Part shown: in pieces, positions 6,515 to 15,326 of the stretch
Position numbering within the stretch: position 1 is the stretch's first letter
Layout: every line of letters starts with the position of its first letter
The notes under the pieces: generated by a model
Database searches by the model: none
What the model saw: only the letters and a program-made list of their open reading frames with translations
What the model was told of the DNA's origin: nothing
Position numbers and translations under genes: made by a program
From: an uncultured Alphaproteobacteria bacterium
GTDB taxonomy: Bacteria; Pseudomonadota; Alphaproteobacteria; HIMB59; GCA-002718135
Length of the DNA stretch: 20,260 nucleotides
Direction: 5' to 3'
NCBI GenBank assembly: GCA_902619055.1
Contig: CACNCW010000017.1
Coordinates: 1-20,260 of the forward strand

Positions 6515-8638
6515 ATGTCTAATGAAATTCACAGAGAAATAGAACTAATCACTTCTTACCTTACTAATGAAGAAAAAGATAAAGTAAAACATGCACTCAT
6601 ATTAAGCGAGAAAGCTCACAGTAATCAGTTAAGAATATCTGGAGATCCTTTTATAACTCATCCATTAGAAGTTGCAAAAATTTTGACTTCAATAAAATTA
6701 GACGCCGACTCTATTGTAGCTGGTCTCCTTCACGATACTTTAGAAGATACAAATTTAAATATAGAAGAAATTAATAAAAATTTTGGTAATCAAATAGTAG
6801 AACTTGTTGAAGGATTAACAAAGATAAACAAATATGCATTGAAGGTAAATAATCAAAAATTTGGAGAGAATTATAAAAAATTAATTTTAGCGACGACAAA
6901 AGATTTGAGAGTAATTTTAGTAAAGTTAGCTGATAGATTACACAATATGAGGACCATTCAATTCATTAAAGATGAAAATAAAAAAACTAAAATAGCACTT
7001 GAGACTCTTGAAGTATATGCTCCTTTAGCCCAAAGATTTGGAATGAAGGAGTGGCAAGATGAATTAGAAGATATAGCATTTGAAATAATCAATCCTGATG
7101 CAAAAAAAACAATTGTAGAAAGATTAGAATATTTAAAATCAAAAGATGATAATATTGTTGATGAAATTAGATATGAATTAAAAAATATTTTTTTTCAAGA
7201 GGATTTATTTTGTAAAGTCGAGGGGAGGATTAAATCTCCATATTCAATTTGGAATAAGATTAAAAATAAAAATATTTCGTTCGAACAACTTTCAGATATT
7301 ATGGCTTTTAGAGTTATTACTAACTCAACTAGAGAATGTTACAGATGCTTAGGCATAATCCACAGACAATATCCTTATATACAAGGAAGGTTTAAAGATT
7401 TCATTTCTGCGCCAAAATTAAATGGATACAGGGCTCTTCATACATCGGTTATGGGACCAAAAAATAAAAAAATTGAAATTCAATTTCGCTCAAACATAAT
7501 GGATAGAATTGCTGATTTTGGTATTGCTTCTCATTGGAAATATAAAGATCCAAAAAAAATTAAAGAAAAAGATGCAAAAGAATATAAGTGGGTATATGAT
7601 TTAGTAGATTCAATGAATTCTTCAGTCACCCAAGATGAATTAATTCAAAACTCCAAAATAAAGGTATTCCAGAATGATATTTTTGTTTTCACTCCAAAAG
7701 GAGATCTAATTGAATTACCTAAAAATGCTACGCCGATAGACTTTGCTTATGCAATTCATAGTCAAATAGGGGATAAATGTGTAGCAGCTAAAATAAATGA
7801 CAAATTACAGCCATTAAAAACAATTTTAAAAAATGGTGATCAAATAGAAATTATCACATCAGAAACTTCACAGCCCTCACCTTTATGGCAAAGATTTGCT
7901 GTAACTACAAAAGTCAAATCCCAGTTAAGAAGATTTTCAAGGTTTAAGAAGAAAGAAGAACACATAATTTTTGGGAGAGAGATATTAATAAATTATTTCC
8001 AAAAAGAAAATTATGAATTTAATAAAAATATTGAACAAAAAATACTTAATGATTTTAATTATAAATCCATTGATGATCTTTATGCTGCAATAGGTTCAGG
8101 AGAAATTACAGCACTTTCAGTCATAAAAAAAATTTATCCCGAGTATAATTATATTCCAGTTTCTAAATTTAATGAAAAAACTCAAAATCCAATAAAGTTA
8201 AAAGGTCTGACAGCTGGTATGTCATATCATCTAGCGGGCTGCTGCTCACCATTAAAAGGAGATAGCATAGTTGGTATTGTAACAGCTGGAATAGGAGTTG
8301 CTGTTCACACAATTGATTGTGACACTCTTATATCATACCAAGATGCACCAGATAGATGGTTAAATATTTCATGGGATAATCAAAATAATTTAGACACCGT
8401 ATCTAATTCAAGAATTGTTGTTGTATTATTTAACAAACCTGGAAGTCTTGGTAAAGTTACAACAGTCATTGCAAAAAATAATGGTAATATATCAAATATT
8501 CTATTTTCAGTAAGAAAACATGATTTTTTTGAAATTATAATAGACATTGAAGTTAGAGACTCTAATCATTTACAAAATATTATTGCAGCACTAAGAATGG
8601 AAAAAGAAGTATCTTCCTTAGAGAGATTGAAAGGTTAA
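6515..8638 (+). CDS. spoT: Bifunctional (p)ppGpp synthetase/hydrolase, RelA/SpoT homologue
   Basis: A 707-residue Rsh enzyme that makes and degrades the alarmone (p)ppGpp. The HD hydrolase domain is intact: R40, H49, H73-D74, E77-D78 and D140 (LADRLHNMRT). The synthetase domain has D261 (SDIMAFRV), GYRALHTSV (304-312) and E321 (IEIQFRS). The RFKD motif at 292-295 is the RxKD form that marks bifunctional enzymes rather than RelA-only synthetases. After these come a TGS domain (about 383-450), a zinc-finger-type region with CC at 576-577, H598 and C602, and a C-terminal ACT domain (about 633-705). Both activities are predicted, so this is probably the organism's only long Rsh. acpS starts 2 bases downstream. 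Confidence 0.96.
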   Translation: MSNEIHREIELITSYLTNEEKDKVKHALILSEKAHSNQLRISGDPFITHPLEVAKILTSIKLDADSIVAGLLHDTLEDTNLNIEEINKNFGNQIVELVEGLTKINKYALKVNNQKFGENYKKLILATTKDLRVILVKLADRLHNMRTIQFIKDENKKTKIALETLEVYAPLAQRFGMKEWQDELEDIAFEIINPDAKKTIVERLEYLKSKDDNIVDEIRYELKNIFFQEDLFCKVEGRIKSPYSIWNKIKNKNISFEQLSDIMAFRVITNSTRECYRCLGIIHRQYPYIQGRFKDFISAPKLNGYRALHTSVMGPKNKKIEIQFRSNIMDRIADFGIASHWKYKDPKKIKEKDAKEYKWVYDLVDSMNSSVTQDELIQNSKIKVFQNDIFVFTPKGDLIELPKNATPIDFAYAIHSQIGDKCVAAKINDKLQPLKTILKNGDQIEIITSETSQPSPLWQRFAVTTKVKSQLRRFSRFKKKEEHIIFGREILINYFQKENYEFNKNIEQKILNDFNYKSIDDLYAAIGSGEITALSVIKKIYPEYNYIPVSKFNEKTQNPIKLKGLTAGMSYHLAGCCSPLKGDSIVGIVTAGIGVAVHTIDCDTLISYQDAPDRWLNISWDNQNNLDTVSNSRIVVVLFNKPGSLGKVTTVIAKNNGNISNILFSVRKHDFFEIIIDIEVRDSNHLQNIIAALRMEKEVSSLERLKG

Positions 8639-8640
8639 AA

Positions 8641-9027
8641 ATGATTTATGGAAATGGAATAGACATCATTGATATTAATAGAATTAGAAAAGTAATAGAT
8701 AAATATGGTAATAGATTTAAAAAAAGATGTTTTAGTATTTCTGAGATCGAAAGATCAGAGAAAAGAAAAAATTCAGTAGAATCATATGCAAAAAGATATG
8801 CAGCTAAAGAAGCTTGTGCCAAAGCTTTAGGCACGGGTTTAGCTAGAGGTGTATTTTGGAAAGATATTGAAGTCAAAAACAACCAATTTGGTAAACCATT
8901 TATTAGACTTCATGGTAAAGCAAAAGAAATTTTTAAAAATATGAATAAAACTTCGAATACACAAATCGAAGTATCGCTTTCTGATGAAAAAAAATATGCA
9001 ATAGCAAATGTTACAATCTATGACTAA
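8641..9027 (+). CDS. acpS: Holo-[acyl-carrier-protein] synthase
   Basis: A 128-residue phosphopantetheinyl transferase that moves 4'-phosphopantetheine from CoA to the acyl carrier protein, activating it for fatty-acid synthesis. Metal/CoA-binding residues are D8 in GNGIDIIDINRI and E57 in KRYAAKEACAKALGTG. The C-terminal half keeps the family pattern (FWKDIEVKNNQFGKP, then VSLSDEKKYAIA). Length matches trimeric AcpS proteins. It lies 2 bases after the rsh stop and its stop overlaps the lepB start region, so it belongs to the same operon. Confidence 0.96.
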   Translation: MIYGNGIDIIDINRIRKVIDKYGNRFKKRCFSISEIERSEKRKNSVESYAKRYAAKEACAKALGTGLARGVFWKDIEVKNNQFGKPFIRLHGKAKEIFKNMNKTSNTQIEVSLSDEKKYAIANVTIYD

Positions 9028-9754
9028 AGGTAAAAAAAATAGTTTTTTTGGTAATTTAAAATCAATATTTATAGCAATCTTTATAGCTTTATTAATTAGA
9101 TCATTTATATTTGAACCGTTCAACATACCTTCAGGATCAATGAAGCCAAATCTTCTTGTAGGAGATTTTATTTTTGTTTCAAAATATTCATACGGTTTCT
9201 CAAAACACTCTCTTCCATTTTCCATACCTTTAATACCAGGTAAAATATTTTCAAACACACCTGAGAGAGGCGATGTAGTAGTTTTTAAAACTCCTGAAAA
9301 TAATAGAACTGATTATATTAAAAGAGTTATTGGTCTTCCGGGTGATAAAATAGAAATTAAAAATGGTATTATTTTTATTAATGGATCAGAAATTCTAAGA
9401 AAAAAACTAAATGATTTTATAGATACAGATAACAAAACGAGTAACAAAAGAATTAGAATGTATAATGAATATTTTTTTAACAAAGAAATCAACATTCTTG
9501 ACATCACAGACAACGGTATAGCGGATAATACTCAGTTATTTAATGTCCCAGAAAATCATTTCTTTGTAATGGGTGATAATAGAGATAATTCGCAAGATAG
9601 TAGATTTATAAGTACTGTTGGATTCATTCCTTATGAAAATTTAGTTGGTAAAGCGCAATTTATTTTCTTTTCTTTGGAAAATGCAAGATTTTTACAGATA
9701 TGGAAATGGCCTAACTCAATTAGATATGAAAGAATTTTTCAAAAAATTCAATGA
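9020..9754 (+). CDS. lepB: Signal peptidase I
   Basis: A membrane-anchored serine protease that removes signal peptides from exported proteins. One N-terminal hydrophobic segment (SIFIAIFIALLIRSFIF) anchors it. The catalytic Ser is in PSGSMKP and the general-base Lys in DYIKRVIGLPGD, positions 40 and 101 from the start used here. MGDNRDNSQDSR is the conserved C-terminal box. I prefer ATG 9020 (MTKGKK, 8-bp overlap with acpS) over the in-frame ATG at 9008 (20-bp overlap), because family N-termini are short before the anchor; both are possible. Its stop overlaps the rnc start by 4 bp (ATGA). Confidence 0.95.
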   Translation: MTKGKKNSFFGNLKSIFIAIFIALLIRSFIFEPFNIPSGSMKPNLLVGDFIFVSKYSYGFSKHSLPFSIPLIPGKIFSNTPERGDVVVFKTPENNRTDYIKRVIGLPGDKIEIKNGIIFINGSEILRKKLNDFIDTDNKTSNKRIRMYNEYFFNKEINILDITDNGIADNTQLFNVPENHFFVMGDNRDNSQDSRFISTVGFIPYENLVGKAQFIFFSLENARFLQIWKWPNSIRYERIFQKIQ

Positions 9755-10458
9755 TATACAGTAAAAAAATCAAACTATTTGAAAAAAAAATAAATTATAA
9801 ATTTAAAAATAACAAATTGTTAATTCAATCTTTAACTCATCCAAGTTTCTATTTAGAAAATGAAAAAAAAATTAAAATAAATGAATTTGAAAGATTTGAA
9901 TTTTTAGGTGATCGAGTACTAGGATTAATAATAGCAAATTTATTATTTTCAAAATATAAAAAGTTTAATGAAGGTGATTTATCTAAAAAATATTCTTTTT
10001 TAGTTCAAAAAAAATTTTTATTTAAAATTTCTCAAGAATTACAAATAGAAGATGTGCTTCAATATAATTTTAAGAAAAAAAACAATAAAATGTTAAATTC
10101 AATTTTTTCAGATTCAGTAGAGTCTTTAATTGGAGCAATCTTTCTAGATGGTGGATATAATTCTTCATTTGATTTTATAAGTAAATTTTGGTCAAAACAT
10201 CTAGATATTGAAGTTTCTAAAACCTTAGATCCAAAAACTTTATTACAAGAAATATCACAACAACTTTATAAAAAACTTCCTGAATATAAATTAATCAAAA
10301 AAGAAGGACCACCTCACTCACCCACATTCACCGTTTCAGTTAAAGTGGTAAATTTAAATAAGATTATTGCAAAAGGTTCTTCAATAAGAGATGCAGAGAG
10401 AAATGCAGCAGAAATTGCATTAAAAAAAATTAATGAAAAGAAAAATATTAAAAATTAG
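9751..10458 (+). CDS. rnc: Ribonuclease III
   Basis: A 235-residue double-stranded-RNA endonuclease for rRNA precursor processing and mRNA turnover. The signature ERFEFLGDRVL is at 47-57, with metal-site residues E47/E50/D54 and the second pair D121/E124 (SDSVESLIGAIFLD). All catalytic acids match E. coli. The C-terminal dsRNA-binding domain covers about 160-230 (GPPHSPTFTVSV, then GSSIRDAERNAAEIAL). It overlaps lepB by 4 bp and era by 26 bp, so translation is probably coupled. The rnc-era pairing is widespread and fits shared work on 16S rRNA and ribosome maturation. Confidence 0.97.
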   Translation: MIYSKKIKLFEKKINYKFKNNKLLIQSLTHPSFYLENEKKIKINEFERFEFLGDRVLGLIIANLLFSKYKKFNEGDLSKKYSFLVQKKFLFKISQELQIEDVLQYNFKKKNNKMLNSIFSDSVESLIGAIFLDGGYNSSFDFISKFWSKHLDIEVSKTLDPKTLLQEISQQLYKKLPEYKLIKKEGPPHSPTFTVSVKVVNLNKIIAKGSSIRDAERNAAEIALKKINEKKNIKN

Positions 10459-11290
10459 TCTTGTCGGTAAGACTAATGCAGGCAAATCAACTCTATTAAA
10501 TAACCTAGTTGGTGAGAAAATTTCAATAACAAACAAAAAAATTAATACTACTGAAGATTTTGTAATTGGTATTGTTAATATTAAAAATACTCAACTAGTT
10601 CTATATGATACACCTGGTATCAGCTTTCTTAGAGATAATAAATCTCAAAAAACTAAATTGAAGAAAAATTTATGGGAAGGCTTAAATCAATCAGATATTA
10701 TCTTGTATTTAATTGATACAAAAAGGATTGAATTGAATGATTTAAAAAATGACTTTCCTAAACTTTATGAATTAAAAAAGAATATTTCAATTATTTTTAA
10801 TAAAACCGATTTAATAAAAGCTGAAAATTTACTTAAGCATATAAAATTAATTACAGAAAAATATAATATAGAGAAATTTTTTAACATATCAGCTAAAAAA
10901 AAATTAGGTTTTGAAAATTTAATTGATTATCTTTTACAAAAATCAAAATATGGGAGGTGGCTATATAAGGATAATGAAATCACAGACAAAGATGATATTT
11001 TTATCACCAATGAATGTACAAGAAATGAAGTACTATCATTAATTCATAAGGAAATTCCATATAATATAGAAGTAACTAATAAAACTTTTAAATATTTGAA
11101 AAATGGACAGCTGAAAATAAAACAAGATATTATTATTAAAAATGATAGATACAAAAAAATATTATTGGGCAGGAAAGGATCTAAAATAAAAGATATTAGA
11201 ATAAAAAGTCAAAAAGAAATTTCTAATATTTTAGATGTAAAAACTCATCTTTATATCAATATTATATCATCCGATGCAAAAAAAATTTAA
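10433..11290 (+). CDS. era: Ribosome-assembly GTPase Era
   Basis: A 285-residue GTPase that binds the 3' end of 16S rRNA and checks 30S maturation. The GTP-binding motifs are G1 GKTNAGKS (12-19), G2 Thr in KINTTED (about 37-42), G3 DTPG (59-62), G4 NKTD (123-126) and G5 SAK (153-155). The linker ends with HKEIPYNIEV, and the C-terminal KH RNA-binding domain shows LLGRKGSKIKDI (244-255). The KH helix after GSKIKDI reads RIKSQ rather than the commoner G-x2-AR form, a mild divergence. The start is forced by the P-loop only 12 residues in, so the 26-bp overlap with rnc is real. Confidence 0.96.
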   Translation: MKRKILKISLVGKTNAGKSTLLNNLVGEKISITNKKINTTEDFVIGIVNIKNTQLVLYDTPGISFLRDNKSQKTKLKKNLWEGLNQSDIILYLIDTKRIELNDLKNDFPKLYELKKNISIIFNKTDLIKAENLLKHIKLITEKYNIEKFFNISAKKKLGFENLIDYLLQKSKYGRWLYKDNEITDKDDIFITNECTRNEVLSLIHKEIPYNIEVTNKTFKYLKNGQLKIKQDIIIKNDRYKKILLGRKGSKIKDIRIKSQKEISNILDVKTHLYINIISSDAKKI

Positions 11291-11990
11291 CGGAATACTT
11301 ATACATTCAAAAGTTTTCAAAGATAATGATCTATTAATTAAATTTTTATCAGATACGGATGAAGTATTCTCAGGAATTGTATATGGGGGACTTTCAAAAA
11401 ATAAGAAAAATATAATGCAACTTGGTTTTTTTTTAAATTTGGATGTAACATACATTGGTAATCGTCCACCATCAATAAAAGCTGAATTATCAAAACCTTA
11501 TTTATCAAGTATTATTAATGATAAATATAAACTAAGCTGCCTACTTTCAGTTGTATCTTTAATTAATGCCTCAGTAATTGAAGGACAGAAAATAAACCAA
11601 ATATATAAAATTTCTAAAGAGTTTTTAGAAATTATGATTCGTAAAAAAAAATGGTTAAATTTCTTTTGTATCTACTTATTTGATTTACTTAAATATATTG
11701 GATACGAATTAGATTATGTAAACAATAATAGATTAAAATATTTTGATACAGATACTTTAGAATTTAAAGAAAATTACTCAAACTATACTATTGATTTTCC
11801 TCACCATCTTTTTGTCAGTAATTCAAATATTGCATTCGATTATAACTCTTTAAATAATTTTTTTAAAATTTTTGAAATTATTTTTATTAAAAATCATTTA
11901 TCAAATTTAAATCATAAATTGCCAAATCAGTATATTTTATTTAAGAAAAATATAATCAGTTTTTTAGAAAAGAATGAACAAAATAATTGA
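11274..11990 (+). CDS. recO: DNA repair protein RecO
   Basis: A 238-residue recombination mediator that helps load RecA on SSB-coated DNA in the RecFOR pathway. The N-terminal OB-fold shows GILIHSKVFKDNDLLIKFL (7-25), followed by FSGIVYGGLSKNKKN, and the rest is an alpha-helical domain as in other RecO proteins. I see no CxxC zinc motif, which many RecO proteins also lack. Sequence conservation in this family is low, but order (era-recO) and the N-terminal block agree. It overlaps era by 17 bp and parC by 17 bp. The next in-frame Met would remove the OB-fold start, so the overlap stands. Confidence 0.9.
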   Translation: MQKKFNGILIHSKVFKDNDLLIKFLSDTDEVFSGIVYGGLSKNKKNIMQLGFFLNLDVTYIGNRPPSIKAELSKPYLSSIINDKYKLSCLLSVVSLINASVIEGQKINQIYKISKEFLEIMIRKKKWLNFFCIYLFDLLKYIGYELDYVNNNRLKYFDTDTLEFKENYSNYTIDFPHHLFVSNSNIAFDYNSLNNFFKIFEIIFIKNHLSNLNHKLPNQYILFKKNIISFLEKNEQNN

Positions 11991-14166
11991 GTCTAAACTA
12001 GATAATATACTTAGTGAAAAGTATCTTTCTTACGCAATATCAACTATTGTTTCAAGGTCATTACCTGATGTGAGAGACGGATTAAAACCTGTTCATCGCA
12101 GAATAATTTATTCAATGTATCAACTAAAACTTTTCAAAAGTTCAAGTTATAAAAAATGTGCAAGAATTGTTGGTGATGTGATGGGTAAATTTCATCCGCA
12201 TGGAGATCAAGCAATTTATGATAGTTTGGTAAGGATGGCGCAGGATTTTTCTACAAGAATTACATTAGTTGATGGCCAGGGTAATTTTGGAAATATTGAT
12301 GGTGATAATCCTGCAGCAATGCGATACACCGAGGCAAGATTACAAGATTATACAAATTATTTTTTTGATGGCATCGAAGAAAATTCTGTAGATTTTAAAG
12401 ATAATTATGATGGTCAAAATTTAGAACCTGTGGTTCTACCATCTCAGCTTCCTAATATTTTAATTAATGGAGCAATGGGAATAGCTGTAGGCATGGCCAC
12501 AAACATTCCTCCTCATAATATTGTTGAATTAATTGATGCATTAAAATTAATAATAAAAAAAGATAAAGCTTCCCTAACTGAAATTTTAAAAATTATTAAT
12601 GGACCAGATCTTCCTACAGGTGGAGAAATAATTTTAGACAGTAATGAAAAAAAGCAAATTTATAAGAATGGCAAGGGCTCGTTCAATATTAATGCTAAAT
12701 ACCAAATAGAAGAATTAAAAAATGGTTTGTATCAAATCATTATTGCTGAAATTCCATATCAAGTTAATAAAGTTAAGATAATCGAGCAACTTGCTAATAA
12801 TATAAATAATAAAAAATTACCTCTTGATGATGTTGTTGATGAGTCTGATGAAAATATTAGAATAGTCTTAAAACCAAAGACCAGAAATATTGATGCAGAA
12901 AAATTAATAAGCTTATGTTTTAAATTAACTGACTTATCTATTAAGTACTCTTGTAATTTTAATGTATTAATTGATGGTATAGAACCCAAACAAATTGGAA
13001 TTATTGAAATACTTTCTAATTTTTTAGAACATCGAAAAGTTACCATTAAAAGAAAATCCAAATTTAATATAGAAAAAATTAAAAAGAGACTAGAAATTCT
13101 TAAGGGGTATCAAATTGTCTTTAAAAATTTAAATTCTATAATAAAAATAATAAGAACTAAGGATAATCCTAAAAAAGAATTAATAAAAAAATACAAACTG
13201 TCTGATTTACAGTGTGATTCAATTTTAAGTATGCGTTTAGGATCTCTAAGAAAGATTGATGAAAAAAATATTAAAGATGAAATCCAAAAATTAAATGAAG
13301 AATTAAAATATCTTAATAAATTAATTAAAGATAAAAAAACATTAGATAAATTTATAGTAAGTGAATTAGATCTTATAAAGGGTGATTTAGATATCGATAT
13401 AAAGGAGAGAAAATCTTTAATTTCATCAGAACAAAATAATGATATTGATATTAGTATTGATGAATTTAAAGAAATTGAAAAATTCACCGTTATCATTAAT
13501 AAAGATTTTCAGCTCAAGAGAATTAAAGAGATAACTGATGAAAAGGAAATTGAAAAAATAAAAAAAGAAAATCTATTTTCAGTTAATTTAAATTCAAATC
13601 AAAAAATACTTTTGTTTGTTTCTTCCGGTAAAGTTTACACGATAGATCCAAATATTTTACCAGGTGGCAATAGTAACCCCAAATCATTTATTTATTTTGT
13701 TGATAGTATGCCTAAAGATAAAATTACTGGATTACTATCATCAATCGATCAAGAATTCTTAATTGTATCCAAAAATGGCAAAGGATTTATTAGTAATACT
13801 GAAACTCTTGTAACAAGCCAAAAGAAAGGTAAGCAATTATTTAATTTAAAAAATAATGATGTAGTTATTAAAGTATTAAATCTTTCAAAAAAACACATAG
13901 CTTGCGTTACAAAGTTACAAAAAATGTTAATTTTTGAAATTGATGCTTTGCCAAAATTACAAAAGGGTGGAGGGGTTCAATTAATTAAAATTAAGAAAGA
14001 TGATTTTTTATCCGATGTCACTCAGTTAACTATTGAAGATGGATTAGAATGGAGCACTGGCTCTAAGAATAGAAAGATAGAATATGTTGATTTTTGGATG
14101 GGAAAAAGAGCTCAGGCAGGAAAAAAAGTCCCTAAATATTTTAATAAAAATCTTAAATTTGATTAA
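11974..14166 (+). CDS. parC: DNA topoisomerase IV subunit A
   Basis: A 730-residue type IIA topoisomerase subunit that, with ParE, separates linked daughter chromosomes. The N-terminus LSYAISTIVSRSLPDVRDGLK (18-38) and the 5Y-CAP catalytic site AMRYTEARL, with nucleophile Y118, are clear. HPHGDQAIYD (74-83) is the region that forms the quinolone pocket, with Gln and Asp at the positions equal to E. coli Ser80 and Glu84. A coiled-coil gate region spans about 345-470 and a beta-pinwheel-type C-terminal domain follows. Length and the lack of a clear GyrA box favour ParC over GyrA. The start overlaps recO by 17 bp. parE is not in the window. Confidence 0.92.
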   Translation: MNKIIESKLDNILSEKYLSYAISTIVSRSLPDVRDGLKPVHRRIIYSMYQLKLFKSSSYKKCARIVGDVMGKFHPHGDQAIYDSLVRMAQDFSTRITLVDGQGNFGNIDGDNPAAMRYTEARLQDYTNYFFDGIEENSVDFKDNYDGQNLEPVVLPSQLPNILINGAMGIAVGMATNIPPHNIVELIDALKLIIKKDKASLTEILKIINGPDLPTGGEIILDSNEKKQIYKNGKGSFNINAKYQIEELKNGLYQIIIAEIPYQVNKVKIIEQLANNINNKKLPLDDVVDESDENIRIVLKPKTRNIDAEKLISLCFKLTDLSIKYSCNFNVLIDGIEPKQIGIIEILSNFLEHRKVTIKRKSKFNIEKIKKRLEILKGYQIVFKNLNSIIKIIRTKDNPKKELIKKYKLSDLQCDSILSMRLGSLRKIDEKNIKDEIQKLNEELKYLNKLIKDKKTLDKFIVSELDLIKGDLDIDIKERKSLISSEQNNDIDISIDEFKEIEKFTVIINKDFQLKRIKEITDEKEIEKIKKENLFSVNLNSNQKILLFVSSGKVYTIDPNILPGGNSNPKSFIYFVDSMPKDKITGLLSSIDQEFLIVSKNGKGFISNTETLVTSQKKGKQLFNLKNNDVVIKVLNLSKKHIACVTKLQKMLIFEIDALPKLQKGGGVQLIKIKKDDFLSDVTQLTIEDGLEWSTGSKNRKIEYVDFWMGKRAQAGKKVPKYFNKNLKFD

Positions 14167-14207
14167 TAAATACTTTTATTGTAATTCAATACGTTTAAAA
14201 TTATTAC

Positions 14208-15326
14208 ATGAACAAACCTAATCTAAATACACAATCTGTTTTATCAATGAAAGGTGAGGGTTATTACTCTCAAAAAACTGTTGGGGCAAAAAATGCTATA
14301 GATAAAATGGAAGTATTAATTGAAGAAGCCTTTAAAAACATTCCTAAAGTTGACAAACTTAGAATAGCTGATTTTGGCAGTGCTGATGGCGGTACAAGTC
14401 AAGAAATGTGGTTTAATATTATTGAAAAAATAAAAAAATCTGGAGATAATAGAGAAATTGAAATGTTGTATACTGATTTAGCATCTAATGACTTTTCAGT
14501 TTTATTTAGAATGATGCAAGGAATGCAAGGTAATGATAATTTTGCTTACCAGAATAAATTTGAAAATGTTTTCGTGCACGGATGTGGTACAGGTTTTCAT
14601 AAACAATTGATGTCTAACAATAGTTTATCCTTAGGATTCTCTGCGACTGCAATGCACTATGTTTCAGAAAGACCATGTTTGATAAATAACCATGTTCATA
14701 TGGTAGGTTCAAATGAAAAAGAAAAAAAACAATTTAAAAACCAAGCTCTAAAAGATTGGGAAACAATTTTATTAAATCGATCAAATGAATTAGTTCCAGG
14801 TGGAAGGTTTATTTGTATAAATTTTGGAATAGATGAAAAGGGTCGATATTTAGGTAACACTGGCGGTCATAACATGTTTAATAATTTTACTAAACATTGG
14901 AAAAATTTAGAGCAAAATGGGATTATTACTAATGAAGAATTTGTTAATGCTACTTTTACTCAACATTATAGAACTGTTGAAGAATTTAGAAAACCTTTTG
15001 ATGACCCTAATTCAGAAATATCAAAATCTGGGTTGATTCTTAAAAGATGCGAAACTATGTTTACCGATTGCCCTTTTAAAGTTCATTATAATAAAAATAA
15101 ATCTACTATGTCATCAAGAGAATATGCTGAAACATTAATACCAACAATGAGAAGTTGGTCAGAAACTGTATTTAAAACAGCATTAGAAAAAAGAAATCCT
15201 AATGAAATAAATCAAATTGTCGATCAATTTTATAATGCTTATCTTGAGGAAGTAACAGAAAATCCATCAGGTCATGCAATGGATTATATTCATATAGTAA
15301 TGGATATAGAAAAAAAAATTAACTAA
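14208..15326 (+). CDS. SABATH-type SAM-dependent carboxyl methyltransferase (Methyltransf_7)
   Basis: A 372-residue methyltransferase resembling the plant SABATH family (salicylate, jasmonate and IAA carboxyl methyltransferases), which methylates carboxyl groups of small acids. Family blocks appear in order: MKGEGYYSQKTVGAKNAI (14-31, equal to the MxGGxGxxSYAxNS N-terminus), SAM motif IADFGSADGGTS (53-64), YTDLASNDFSVLF (88-100, equal to NDLPxNDFNxLF), then the SABATH-specific GFHKQLM (129-135) and SLGFSATAMHYVSERP (141-156), and NELVPGGRFI. Substrate cannot be assigned. Start: the motif only 13 residues in supports it; no clear Shine-Dalgarno is seen. It lies 41 bp after parC and ends in a 4-bp convergent overlap with the TRAP permease gene. 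Confidence 0.82.
   Translation: MNKPNLNTQSVLSMKGEGYYSQKTVGAKNAIDKMEVLIEEAFKNIPKVDKLRIADFGSADGGTSQEMWFNIIEKIKKSGDNREIEMLYTDLASNDFSVLFRMMQGMQGNDNFAYQNKFENVFVHGCGTGFHKQLMSNNSLSLGFSATAMHYVSERPCLINNHVHMVGSNEKEKKQFKNQALKDWETILLNRSNELVPGGRFICINFGIDEKGRYLGNTGGHNMFNNFTKHWKNLEQNGIITNEEFVNATFTQHYRTVEEFRKPFDDPNSEISKSGLILKRCETMFTDCPFKVHYNKNKSTMSSREYAETLIPTMRSWSETVFKTALEKRNPNEINQIVDQFYNAYLEEVTENPSGHAMDYIHIVMDIEKKIN

Noticed and set aside
9008..9019. An upstream in-frame ATG for lepB (MLQS).
   Set aside because: It increases the acpS overlap to 20 bp without adding recognisable sequence; ATG 9020 is more likely, though not proven.
12193..12222. Gln79 and Asp83 in ParC at the positions equal to quinolone-resistance residues Ser80/Glu84 of E. 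coli.
   Set aside because: From memory, HPHGDQAIYD is a common natural form in alphaproteobacterial ParC, so it is not evidence of acquired resistance.
14179..14207. TTGTAA and TATTAC spaced 17 bp before the methyltransferase gene.
   Set aside because: The -10 would abut the ATG and place the transcription start inside the coding region, so it is unlikely to be this gene's promoter.
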